A DNA stretch of 64,000 nt from RGIG4079 sp045596365. GTDB taxonomy: Bacteria; Bacteroidota; Bacteroidia; Bacteroidales; Muribaculaceae. Where the stretch lies: the NCBI GenBank assembly GCA_045596365.1, contig JAZOCE010000017.1, positions 46,711-110,710 on the forward strand, read 5' to 3'. Both the position numbers and the translations under genes were made by a program. Position 1 is the stretch's first letter. Each line of letters opens with the position of its first letter. The notes beneath the pieces are model-generated. The model did not search any database and had not been told where the DNA came from. It saw only the letters and a list, made by a program, of their open reading frames with translations. Positions 9,616 through 17,932 of the stretch are shown in pieces.

Positions 9616-9653
9616 TAACGCCCCACATTTTCATGCGAGGCGTTATTGTTTTT
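9616..9653 (+). terminator. Terminator after rmuC
   Basis: Inverted repeat TAACGCC (9616-9622) and GGCGTTA (9639-9645) followed by TTGTTTTTA. It lies between convergent genes and probably ends rmuC. Confidence 0.7.
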
Positions 9654-9667
9654 ATGATGCGATGGAA

Positions 9668-12223
9668 TTAGATCCAACGTACATAAGCGAAGTCTTGACG
9701 ATGTGGGAGTGCTTCGTTCTTTGGATATAGACGATAAGCATAACGGAATACTCCGGCATCGGTGAGGTTGCTCTTCAAGCCAAATGTTACGATATTACCT
9801 TCTTCTTTCACAATTTCAAATTGAACTGTGTCCCAAAGTTTTTCTTCACCGCTTTCTTGCTTGTAGATAACGTTTTCAAGACCAAGATCCTTGCTCAAGC
9901 CGTTTGTATCAATTGTTACTTGAACTTGATATTCTTGACCTGTCATGCTATTTGAAGTGCTTGTACCTTCAATGTTCAATACTTTGATGCCATCCCATGC
10001 TGATGCAACACGTTCTTTCCATGCAACAATTTCACGTGCTTTAGCATAGTCAGAGGCTTTAAGTTCAGCTGTGCGTTTGCCTTCTTTGTTATAGAAACGA
10101 TCGATATAGTCATCAATCATGCGTTTCATTGTGAAGTTAGGCGCGATATGCCCTATTGAGCCTTTGATGTATTGAATCCACTCAGGAGAATATCCCTTAG
10201 AGTTCTTAGCAAAGTACAATGGGATGATTTCGTTTTCAAGCATTGAATAGATTGTAGCAGCATCAAGTTTATCTTGTTGAGCTTGGTCGGTATAAGTGCG
10301 TTTGTCAGTCAAAGCCCAACCAGCTTTTTCGTCAAAACGATATCCTTCATACCACCAACCGTCAAGTACTGAGAAGTTAAGCACACCGTTCATTTCAGCT
10401 TTTTCTCCTGATGTACCAGATGCTTCAAGAGGACGAGTAGGTGTATTCAACCAAATGTCAACACCTGTTACAAGGCGTTTAGCAACAATCATGTTGTAGT
10501 CTTCAAGGAAGATGATTTTGCCAAGGAATTGAGGCATGCGAGAGATCTCCATGATGCGCTTGATGAGTCCTTGTCCAGCACCATCGGCAGGGTGAGCCTT
10601 ACCTGAGAATACAAATTGCACAGGGAATTGTTCATTGTTTACAATCTTAGCAAGACGATCAAGATCAGTAAACAACAAGTGAGCACGTTTGTATGTAGCA
10701 AAACGACGAGCAAAACCAATAATCAAAGCATTAGGATTGATTTTGTCAACGATTTTCATTACTGCTGAAGGATCACCTTGATTAGCAAGCCATTTTGCTT
10801 TGAAATCTTTCTTAACGAAGTTGATGAATTTGTTCTTAAGGAGCATGCGCATGTTCCAGATTTCTTCATCAGCAACTTTAAAGATGCCGTCCCAGGCTTC
10901 AGGATTACTTTGATCTTCAAATACTTGTTTGCCAAGTTTTTCAGCGTAGAATTCTTTCCATTCAGAAGCTGCCCATGTAGGCATGTGCACACCGTTAGTT
11001 ACATAACCCACGTGAGATTCTTGCCAATTGTAACCTTTCCAAATTCCGGCAAACATTTTTTTAGAAACCTCACCATGCAACCAACTTACGCCATTAGCTT
11101 CTTGACAAGTGTTAAGAGCAAACACGCTCATTGAGAAACGGTCGTTTGAGCCTGGGTTTTCACGTCCCATGTTCATAAGATCGGCCCATTCTATTCCAAG
11201 TTTTGCAGGGAATTCATTCATATATTTATAGAAGAGACCTTCATCAAAGTAGTCGTGTCCAGCAGGTACAGGAGTGTGTACTGTGTAAAGACTTGATGAA
11301 CGAACGATTTCCATTGCTACATTGAAATCAAGGTGTTCTTCTTGAACATAGTCTACAAGACGTTGCAAGTTCAATAGTGCAGCGTGGCCTTCGTTACAGT
11401 GATATAATTCAGTCTTGATGCCAAGTTTCTTCAACATCAAAATACCACCGATACCAAGAAGGTATTCTTGTTTGATACGGTTTTCCCAGTCGCCACCATA
11501 AAGTTGGTGAGTGATAGGACGGTCATACTCGCTGTTCATATCAAAGTCAGTATCCATCAAATACAACTTCATGCGACCAACGTTTACACGCCAGATGTGA
11601 GAGTAGATGATGCGACCAGGATATGGCACTTCAAGAATTACAGGAGCACCGTTTTCGTCAACAACTTGTTCAATAGGAAGTTGGTTGAAGTTTTGTGGCT
11701 CGTAGTTAGCGATTTGTTGACCATCAACTGAAAGTGTTTGAGTGAAATAGCCATGACGATAAAGGAAACCTACTGCAGTCATGTCGATACAGCTGTCAGA
11801 TGCTTCTTTGATATAGTCTCCGGCTAATACTCCAAGACCTCCTGAGTATATTTTAAGTGCATTACAAAGACCATATTCCATTGAGAAATATGCAATAGAC
11901 GGCACATCTTTGCGCATAGGTTTCTTCATGTATTCTTTGAATGAAGCATATGCTTTTTCAATGCGTAACATCAATTCTTTGTCAGCAATAATTTCTTGCA
12001 AACGTTCAAAACTGAGTTGTTGCAAAAGCATTACAGGATTTTCACCTGTAGCACGCCACAAATCAGGATTCAATTCACGGAAAAGAGACTTAGCTTCACT
12101 ATTCCATACCCACCAAAGGTTTTTTGCCAATTCCTCAAGAGGTTTTAGTTCTGAAGGCAAGTCTGATTTTACAGTAATGTCACGCCAAGCAGGCGCATTA
12201 GTGTTACTTACTTGTAATTTCAT
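9668..12223 (-). CDS. glgP: Alpha-glucan (glycogen) phosphorylase
   Basis: Alpha-glucan phosphorylase of the short bacterial type, 851 residues, which releases glucose-1-phosphate from glycogen or maltodextrin with pyridoxal phosphate. The sequence shows AYFSMEYGLCNALKIYSGGL near the N-terminus, the glucan-site region GYVTNGVHMPTW, GFARRFATYKRA, and the PLP-lysine region EASGTSGEKAEMNGVLN around residue 600, then SVLDGWW. The N-terminal domain of unknown function typical of this subfamily (WRDITVKSDLPSEL...) is present. It is the second gene of an operon with glycogen synthase, 63 bases downstream, so synthesis and breakdown enzymes share a transcript. Confidence 0.93.
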   Translation of the reverse strand: MKLQVSNTNAPAWRDITVKSDLPSELKPLEELAKNLWWVWNSEAKSLFRELNPDLWRATGENPVMLLQQLSFERLQEIIADKELMLRIEKAYASFKEYMKKPMRKDVPSIAYFSMEYGLCNALKIYSGGLGVLAGDYIKEASDSCIDMTAVGFLYRHGYFTQTLSVDGQQIANYEPQNFNQLPIEQVVDENGAPVILEVPYPGRIIYSHIWRVNVGRMKLYLMDTDFDMNSEYDRPITHQLYGGDWENRIKQEYLLGIGGILMLKKLGIKTELYHCNEGHAALLNLQRLVDYVQEEHLDFNVAMEIVRSSSLYTVHTPVPAGHDYFDEGLFYKYMNEFPAKLGIEWADLMNMGRENPGSNDRFSMSVFALNTCQEANGVSWLHGEVSKKMFAGIWKGYNWQESHVGYVTNGVHMPTWAASEWKEFYAEKLGKQVFEDQSNPEAWDGIFKVADEEIWNMRMLLKNKFINFVKKDFKAKWLANQGDPSAVMKIVDKINPNALIIGFARRFATYKRAHLLFTDLDRLAKIVNNEQFPVQFVFSGKAHPADGAGQGLIKRIMEISRMPQFLGKIIFLEDYNMIVAKRLVTGVDIWLNTPTRPLEASGTSGEKAEMNGVLNFSVLDGWWYEGYRFDEKAGWALTDKRTYTDQAQQDKLDAATIYSMLENEIIPLYFAKNSKGYSPEWIQYIKGSIGHIAPNFTMKRMIDDYIDRFYNKEGKRTAELKASDYAKAREIVAWKERVASAWDGIKVLNIEGTSTSNSMTGQEYQVQVTIDTNGLSKDLGLENVIYKQESGEEKLWDTVQFEIVKEEGNIVTFGLKSNLTDAGVFRYAYRLYPKNEALPHRQDFAYVRWI

Positions 12224-12286
12224 AAGTTAATAATATTTGTTAAAAATTTTCTTATCTGATTAATCCTCTACATTCTTAAAAATGTA

Positions 12287-13939
12287 TTACTTATTTCGTT
12301 TCAGTGCATTTTCAATTGCTAAAACAAAAGCATCATCATAGTAATCTATAAAATTACTCCAAGATGCCTTTGACGCTGTATTCATTGCCGCTTTATTTAT
12401 CTTTGTTATAGTTTGTTCATCACTTATGACAAGAGAATATAGCGCATTTGCGATACCATCGGCAACTTCACCATAGTTATAATCACCACGAGCAATAACA
12501 TTTACACCACAATCATTGAAATCATTTTCAAAAGATGACAATATCCATTGGCCAAATCCTGATAATGTAGTTGTGATTGTAGGGACTCCAAATGCAACAC
12601 TTTCAAGAGGCGTATAACCCCATGGTTCATAATATGATGGAAATACGGTTGCGTCCATACCTATGAGTAGATCATAGTATGATTTATTGAACACCCCATC
12701 TGTTCCATTCAAGTAACATGGAACATATATGACTGTAATATTTGAATTCTTATCGTTGGCAAATCCTATTCCATGTATGCGTGAAATAATTGAGTCGCAA
12801 TCCATGTTATTAAGCCAATGTGTAATTACAGGATCATCAAGACGGCATTTGCGTTTTAATGATAATGATTTCACAAGTTCTTCACGCGGTTCTTTAGCCC
12901 ACGCAGGAACCATAACATATGCCAATATTTTGCGTGATGGTTTTTGCTCGCTCAACTTCACTAATGAATCAAGGAACAAATCAATTCCCTTATTGCGATA
13001 TTCACAACGACCGGATGTTGTTACAATAAATGTATCTTCAGGATATTTACACCCTGTTAATGATGAAGCAACATTTAGCAATGTTTCTCTTGCTGAATTT
13101 CTTGCTCCTGCAAATTTTGTTTTTGAAGGAACAAAATTTTGTTCAAATCCGTTTGGAGTAACAACATGAGGACGAATATCCAATAATTGTTCACACTCAA
13201 TTGCAGTAATATCACTAACCGTAGTAAAACAATCCGCAGCATGAGCAGCAGCCTTCTCCAACGAGTGTTTTGACTGCATATTTAACTCACCTGCCATTTG
13301 GTCGCCATTATAACTTTTAAGATAATCATATAATGGTTTATTGTTACCACAAATGCTTCGACCTATGCTTGTCGCATGGGTGGTAAATATTGTAGCAATC
13401 TCAGGAAGAACTTGTTTTACATATAGTAATCCCATTCCGGTTGTCCACTCATCAAAATGTGCTATAATATTTTTACCTTGTGTCCCTTGGACTCGACATA
13501 TACTTTCTATTACAATACCTGCCGCATGAGAGAATGCACAAGCCTCGTCATAATCGCCATAGGCATGTAATGAATCCACACCATACCAATTCCACATATC
13601 CCCATAGAATGAATCCTTTACAGAATACATTGCATCAAATTTCACAAGCACGACAATTGGTTTTCCTGGAATATCCCATCGCCCGACTCTGACAGTTACA
13701 CCATCAGGCAATTGTGCTTGAGCCTTCCATTCCTTAAGCAATGTACGCGATTCAATAAAAAATGGCGATGGATTTTCTTCGCTCCAAACGTCTGGACCTA
13801 TAAATATTGTTTTATCTTTGTGTAGTTTCTGTAACGTTTTTGCTTTAGTTGATAGTACTGTATATATACCTCCTATCTTATTACAAACCTCCCAACTTGT
13901 TTCAAACAGCAGGTCAATCTTTACTGTTGCCTTATTCAT
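12287..13939 (-). CDS. Glycogen synthase, GT3 (eukaryote-type)
   Basis: Glycogen synthase resembling the fungal/animal GT3 family rather than bacterial GlgA, 550 residues, as is usual in Bacteroidetes. It would extend alpha-1,4-glucan from a nucleotide-glucose. Signatures are the N-terminal LFETSWEVCNKIGGIYTVLS (donor-site KIGG), GPDVWSEENP, HFDEWTTGMGLLYVK, FTTHATSIGRSICG, and the C-terminal FPSYYEPWGYTPLESVAFGVP with the E-x7-E retaining glycosyltransferase motif. It leads the operon with glgP. A TACCTTTG promoter element lies 28 bases upstream. The regulatory arginine cluster of the eukaryotic enzymes is not evident. Confidence 0.9.
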   Translation of the reverse strand: MNKATVKIDLLFETSWEVCNKIGGIYTVLSTKAKTLQKLHKDKTIFIGPDVWSEENPSPFFIESRTLLKEWKAQAQLPDGVTVRVGRWDIPGKPIVVLVKFDAMYSVKDSFYGDMWNWYGVDSLHAYGDYDEACAFSHAAGIVIESICRVQGTQGKNIIAHFDEWTTGMGLLYVKQVLPEIATIFTTHATSIGRSICGNNKPLYDYLKSYNGDQMAGELNMQSKHSLEKAAAHAADCFTTVSDITAIECEQLLDIRPHVVTPNGFEQNFVPSKTKFAGARNSARETLLNVASSLTGCKYPEDTFIVTTSGRCEYRNKGIDLFLDSLVKLSEQKPSRKILAYVMVPAWAKEPREELVKSLSLKRKCRLDDPVITHWLNNMDCDSIISRIHGIGFANDKNSNITVIYVPCYLNGTDGVFNKSYYDLLIGMDATVFPSYYEPWGYTPLESVAFGVPTITTTLSGFGQWILSSFENDFNDCGVNVIARGDYNYGEVADGIANALYSLVISDEQTITKINKAAMNTASKASWSNFIDYYDDAFVLAIENALKRNK

Positions 13940-13966
13940 TTAATCGTAGATTTACTTTTAAGCGTG

Positions 13967-13974
13967 CAAAGGTA
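13967..13974 (-). promoter_or_regulatory. Promoter -7 element of the glycogen operon
   Basis: TACCTTTG on the minus strand (CAAAGGTA on plus), 28 bases before the glycogen synthase start. Confidence 0.6.
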
Positions 13975-14122
13975 GTAAAAATTTCCCATAATTCATATTT
14001 TCTTCTCACAATTAAAACGTTAACCATTTCTAATCTATGTTACCATAAAATTTAAGATCTGAAAAACATTCTTCTTAAATCTAATGTTTTAATGATAAAC
14101 ACACATTCCATATTTAGACACT

Positions 14123-14680
14123 ATGATTACAATTGTATTTTCACATCCTTGGCACGGCAGCTTTAATCATGCCATTTTGGAAGCAGTTACAGACAAACTT
14201 GAAACCGAAAAGCTCAATTTCCAAATTATTGACCTATCAAAAGACAAGTTTAATCCGGCAATGACCTCTGAAGAACTCCGATTATATAATAAAGGAGAAT
14301 CTAATTACCCTTTAACCAATAAATATCTTCGCATGCTACAACGCACAAAAGAGATCATTTTTATATTTCCTATATGGTGGGGTATGTTGCCTGCTAATTT
14401 AAAGGGATTCTTTGATAAAGTTCTATTAAAAGGTAGCTCTTTCAATTATGACGAAAAAGGAAATCTCATACCGGGATTGCACATATCTCGCACTTTAATA
14501 ATCACAACATCGCAAGGAGATACCGAACTATATAAACCCTATATTGAAGGTTATTTTATTCCATATGTGCTCAATGCTGTTGGGATAAATAATGTGATAT
14601 GGCATAATTGTGCCCGAACATCTCATGGTCCGGAGGAAAACCGCAAAAATTTCGTTAAAGAAATTACTGATATGGTATAA
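14123..14680 (+). CDS. NAD(P)H-dependent oxidoreductase, flavodoxin fold
   Basis: Flavoprotein of the NAD(P)H dehydrogenase (quinone)/KefF/MdaB-like family, 185 residues, expected to reduce quinones or act as an ancillary redox regulator with FMN or FAD. The N-terminal FSHPWHGSFNHAIL is the flavin phosphate-binding loop, and IFIFPIWWGMLPANLKGFFDKVL is the hallmark second motif (split here as IFIFPIWWGM and LPANLKGFFDKVL). No signal peptide is seen. The next gene starts only 27 to 42 bases downstream, but a separate promoter element there suggests independent expression. Confidence 0.87.
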   Translation: MITIVFSHPWHGSFNHAILEAVTDKLETEKLNFQIIDLSKDKFNPAMTSEELRLYNKGESNYPLTNKYLRMLQRTKEIIFIFPIWWGMLPANLKGFFDKVLLKGSSFNYDEKGNLIPGLHISRTLIITTSQGDTELYKPYIEGYFIPYVLNAVGINNVIWHNCARTSHGPEENRKNFVKEITDMV

Positions 14681-14682
14681 AA

Positions 14683-14720
14683 ACTGTATTTTTGCATATA
14701 ATTTATTATGCAAATACAGT
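14683..14720. repeat. Inverted repeat over a promoter and a start region
   Basis: The arm ACTGTATTTTTGCATA (14683-14698) and the arm TATGCAAATACAGT (14707-14720) are complementary apart from a 2-base bulge, separated by 8 bases. A -7 element TATTTTTG (14687-14694) lies inside the left arm, so this may be an operator for the TagF-like gene. It has no T-run and so is unlikely to be a terminator. Confidence 0.5.
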
Positions 14721-14722
14721 TT

Positions 14723-15763
14723 ATGGGTAAACGATATTTATTTTTTGCGTCATTATCTTATTCTTATCCCATTTTACGACCACTTCAAGAAGAAATTCGC
14801 TATCGTGGAGATGAAGTAGCATGGTTTCTTGAGGAAACATGTCCTGATCTTTTGACATCTAATGAAAAAAGGCTCAATACTATTGACGAGGTGATGCAAT
14901 ACAATCCCATAGCAATATTTGCTCCGGGCAACTATATATATGATTTCTTCCCTGGTGTTAAAGTACAAGTATTTCATGGATATCCTATAAATAAACGAAA
15001 TGACAAAGTTGACGATCATTTTAAATTACGTGGGTGGTTTGATTTATACTGTACCCAAGGAGAAAGTAGCACAATACCTTTCAAACAATTGGAAAAGAAA
15101 TACAAATATTTCAAAATATACGAAACTGGATGGAGTAAGACCGATAATATCACAACTCTAAAAACCACTAATTCTACTCGTAAGCCAACAATATTTGTAG
15201 CAACAACATTTTCGAAAGGAATTAGCTCTCTTAATGTATTATATCCAATAATTAGATCTTTAGTAGAAAAAAGGGATTGGAATTGGATGATTACAATGCA
15301 TCCAAAACTTCAAGACAAAGAGTTACGTCAAAAATATATAGATTTATCTAACTCCTTTGAAAACGTTACTTATCTTCCTATTCTTAACGGATGGGAAGAG
15401 ATGAATAATAGTGATGTATTATTATGTGATAGTTCAAGTATAATAATTGAATACATGCTATTAGATAAACCGGTCGTAACCTACTGCAACACTAACCCCG
15501 GCAAGCATTTAATTAATGTAAAATCAGTTGACGATATTGAAAGAGCATTAGAAACAGCTCTATCTCGGCCTGATGATTTAATGCAAAATGTGCGAGAATA
15601 TTCCTTTTTCCATGAACGATATCGCGATGGAAAGAATTCTGCTCGTATTCTTGATGCTGTTGATGATTTTATCTCAAACCACCAACATTTAATGGAACGC
15701 AAACCATTAAATATAATACGAAAACTTAAATTGCGTAAACAACTCGGTTATTGGAAATTTTAA
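14723..15763 (+). CDS. CDP-glycerol glycerophosphotransferase family protein (TagF-like)
   Basis: Glycosyltransferase-B-like protein of the TagF/CDP-glycerol glycerophosphotransferase family, which transfers a polyol-phosphate from a CDP-linked donor to a membrane acceptor. Family features are TMHPKL near the middle, the C-terminal LLCDSSSIIIEYMLLDKPVV motif (SxSS, E), and the YCNTNPGKHL that follows. I prefer the start at 14723 (MGKRYLFF); an ATG at 14708 adds five residues but lies inside an inverted repeat. The gene is convergent with a LicD gene, the two stop codons sharing the bases TTAA. With the TagD-like and LicD genes it suggests a small phospho-decoration locus. The donor could be CDP-glycerol, CDP-ribitol or similar. 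Confidence 0.8.
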   Translation: MGKRYLFFASLSYSYPILRPLQEEIRYRGDEVAWFLEETCPDLLTSNEKRLNTIDEVMQYNPIAIFAPGNYIYDFFPGVKVQVFHGYPINKRNDKVDDHFKLRGWFDLYCTQGESSTIPFKQLEKKYKYFKIYETGWSKTDNITTLKTTNSTRKPTIFVATTFSKGISSLNVLYPIIRSLVEKRDWNWMITMHPKLQDKELRQKYIDLSNSFENVTYLPILNGWEEMNNSDVLLCDSSSIIIEYMLLDKPVVTYCNTNPGKHLINVKSVDDIERALETALSRPDDLMQNVREYSFFHERYRDGKNSARILDAVDDFISNHQHLMERKPLNIIRKLKLRKQLGYWKF

Positions 15764-16578
15764 TTATCCCGGATATAATCTCTATAAGGCAGCCCCAAAT
15801 TTAAATAATGAAAACTATGTGTTTTGCGTTTATTTTCAGGAGGTAGTTGCATATAATCGCCATATTCAATAGTCAAGTATTCATCAGGTTGTTCCACACC
15901 ACTCAACATCACTCCCTCAAACTCAATAGGGGTCATAGTACCAAATACACTATTTAGCATATATCTTCTTTGGCGATTATAATGCTCTGACATATATTTA
16001 GATTTATCATAATCTGACTCCATCAATATCTTTCTCATCTGTTTATGTACAAATTTTTTAGATATTGTCTTTTGCAATAATAGAGGAACAAACGAATTTA
16101 ATCCACGACCATGTTTATATGGATCTCGGCTCAACAAATAAAGCATTTTATACCAAAATAGATATTTCGTAAAATGCCATTTTCGTTTTATTGATAATTC
16201 TGGAACTCCATCTAATGGGAATATATCAATAAATACACCCCCATCAAGTCTCCTATATGTTTTTTCTATGACTGTTGTTCTTGCATCTTGCACTTTACCA
16301 TAAGGAAGCGGATAATTACTATCATATTCCGGACACACAAACTCTAAATGTTTAGGCAACCATTCTTTTGAGTATTTAATAAACCGTTCATAATCAGCAC
16401 GAGGCATACCCAAATCAATATCATCGTCCCAAGGAATAAATCCCTTATGACGAACAGCTCCCAACATTGTTCCTGAAACAAGATAATATCGCAAATTATG
16501 CTTTTCAAAGATTGTATGTAACGTTTTTAAGTTTTCCAACAAATAGAGTTGAAGCGTGCGAATATCGTAATTTGCCAT
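15760..16578 (-). CDS. LicD family phosphotransferase
   Basis: LicD-family protein, 272 residues. Members move phosphocholine, phosphoethanolamine or related phospho-groups from CDP-linked donors to glycans. The nucleotidyltransferase-fold signature is complete: YYLVSGTMLGAVRHKGFIPW, then DDDIDLGMPRADYERF around residues 35-70, and later GGVFIDIFPLDGVPE. No signal peptide is present, so it acts in the cytoplasm or at the inner membrane face. It starts 2 bases after the stop of the TagD-like gene, so the two form an operon. Its stop overlaps that of the convergent TagF-like gene by four bases. Confidence 0.9.
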   Translation of the reverse strand: MANYDIRTLQLYLLENLKTLHTIFEKHNLRYYLVSGTMLGAVRHKGFIPWDDDIDLGMPRADYERFIKYSKEWLPKHLEFVCPEYDSNYPLPYGKVQDARTTVIEKTYRRLDGGVFIDIFPLDGVPELSIKRKWHFTKYLFWYKMLYLLSRDPYKHGRGLNSFVPLLLQKTISKKFVHKQMRKILMESDYDKSKYMSEHYNRQRRYMLNSVFGTMTPIEFEGVMLSGVEQPDEYLTIEYGDYMQLPPENKRKTHSFHYLNLGLPYRDYIRDN

Positions 16579-16580
16579 TT

Positions 16581-16985
16581 TTACATCTCTTTTATTAATG
16601 CTTTTAAATCTGACGAAGATATACCCTCTGTTCGTGGCAAGACTACAACCTTTTTGTCTTTATCTTTACAATAATTTATAGCTGCGACAAAGCCGTCATG
16701 CTTTTGATCCGGTCCTAATACTAACATATCAAAATCCACATCGCGAACAATATCTTTTACATTCTCATAAACTACAACTTGATCTACATAGCGAATTGCT
16801 CGCACCATGTAACAGCGTTCATCTGTGCTATATACGAGTTGGGCTTCAGGCTTATATTTCTTTACAACATTTGAATCTTGGACAGCAACAATTAAATAGT
16901 CTCCCAAAGATTTTGCTTTGCGAAACAACTCTACATGTCCAACATGTAATAAATCATAAACACCAACAGTTAGAACTTTTTTCAT
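16581..16985 (-). CDS. Glycerol-3-phosphate cytidylyltransferase-like protein (TagD-like)
   Basis: Small nucleotidyltransferase of 134 residues in the TagD/cytidylyltransferase family, making a CDP-alcohol from CTP and an alcohol phosphate. The nucleotide-binding motif GVYDLLHVGHVEL (H14-x-G-H17) and the C-terminal RTEGISSSDLK, equivalent to RTxGIST, are both present. It is the first gene of an operon with licD, 2 bases apart, so it probably supplies the CDP-linked donor for LicD or for the TagF-like enzyme nearby. The substrate (glycerol phosphate, ribitol phosphate, ethanolamine phosphate or another) cannot be settled from sequence alone. Confidence 0.87.
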   Translation of the reverse strand: MKKVLTVGVYDLLHVGHVELFRKAKSLGDYLIVAVQDSNVVKKYKPEAQLVYSTDERCYMVRAIRYVDQVVVYENVKDIVRDVDFDMLVLGPDQKHDGFVAAINYCKDKDKKVVVLPRTEGISSSDLKALIKEM

Positions 16986-17002
16986 CTTTCAATATTATTT
17001 CG

Positions 17003-17010
17003 CAAAGATA
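17003..17010 (-). promoter_or_regulatory. Promoter -7 element of the tagD-like/licD operon
   Basis: TATCTTTG on the minus strand fits TAnnTTTG, 18 bases before the start at 16985. Confidence 0.6.
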
Positions 17011-17094
17011 CAAATTTATAATATTATTTAAAATAACATGGGCACGCATCTCTATTAGACACATGCCCACATTAATTATTATGAAAAGCTGTTG

Positions 17095-17838
17095 TTAATT
17101 ATTTTTCACTTTTACTCTTGAGACTCCACTCTCATATATTTTTGTTTTTCCTGAAGCTGTTGCCGAAATGTAAGATGCACCACTTGCGTCTGCCGACAGA
17201 TTGATAATTTTCATATCATCAGCATCGATAGATGATGCACCACTCGCATCAAAATCGGCATTTCTTGTTGCCCCCTTAATCACAGCATTTGATGCTCCAC
17301 TTGCATCTACCGATAAATCTTCGCAAACCACATTAAGTGTAACATGTGAAGCCCCACTAAGATCAACATCCAAATCCTTTGCATACACAACTCCACTCAC
17401 TTTAACGCTTGAAGCACCACAACATTCAAGATTAACATCGTCATGCTTGATATCTCCATTATATATCATTTTACAACATCCTGAAACTTCTATTTTATTT
17501 AACGGAGATTGTCCTATTACTGTGCATTTAAGTTTATGATTGATATTGTCACCATTGATACCCAAATTCAATCGGTTATTTTTAACTTTAATTTCTATTT
17601 TATCAATAATTTCCTCGCAGACTTCATATATTACTTTATTTTCATCTCCTTGAGTATAAACTACCTCTGTTATTGCACACGCCGATAGTGCATCAAAGTC
17701 ATTAACGTTAATTGTATCTGATATCATAACATGGTTATGACATTCCGTTGAAGATGAGTCTCTATAAAAATTAAAATTACACGAACTTAAAACTACATTA
17801 GACAGAAGTACACTTGCTATTAAAATTATTTTTTTCAT
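17095..17838 (-). CDS. GIN domain (DUF2807) lipoprotein
   Basis: Secreted lipoprotein with a head GIN domain (DUF2807), a beta-helical fold common in Bacteroidetes and of unknown role, once called putative auto-transporter adhesin. The start at 17838 gives a lipoprotein signal (MKKIILIASVLLSNVVLSSC); the longer open frame upstream has no ATG. The body contains a recurring unit with SGAS at its core, appearing about five times at roughly 19-23-residue spacing (SGASHV, SGASNA, SGASSI, SGASYI and a degenerate ESGVSRV), fitting stacked beta-helix turns. It stands between the tagD-like operon and GSIII. No catalytic motif is seen. Confidence 0.82.
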   Translation of the reverse strand: MKKIILIASVLLSNVVLSSCNFNFYRDSSSTECHNHVMISDTINVNDFDALSACAITEVVYTQGDENKVIYEVCEEIIDKIEIKVKNNRLNLGINGDNINHKLKCTVIGQSPLNKIEVSGCCKMIYNGDIKHDDVNLECCGASSVKVSGVVYAKDLDVDLSGASHVTLNVVCEDLSVDASGASNAVIKGATRNADFDASGASSIDADDMKIINLSADASGASYISATASGKTKIYESGVSRVKVKNN

Positions 17839-17875
17839 TAGTTTATTATTTTGGTTTATATTCTTTAGACGCAAT

Positions 17876-17913
17876 GAGGGCTGAAATGGTTACACATCTC
17901 AGCCCTCTTTTTT
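17876..17913 (+). terminator. Hairpin with plus-strand T-run between two minus-strand genes
   Basis: GAGGGCTGA (17876-17884) pairs perfectly with TCAGCCCTC (17899-17907), followed by six T at 17908-17913. The T-run is on the plus strand, while both neighbouring genes are on the minus strand. It may still end the GSIII message by its stem alone. Confidence 0.6.
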
Positions 17914-17932
17914 AGTTAAAAAAAGTTATTCT

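Noticed and set aside
10778..11134. Plus-strand frame of 118 codons inside glgP
   Set aside because: Antisense to conserved glycogen phosphorylase sequence; no promoter or domain.
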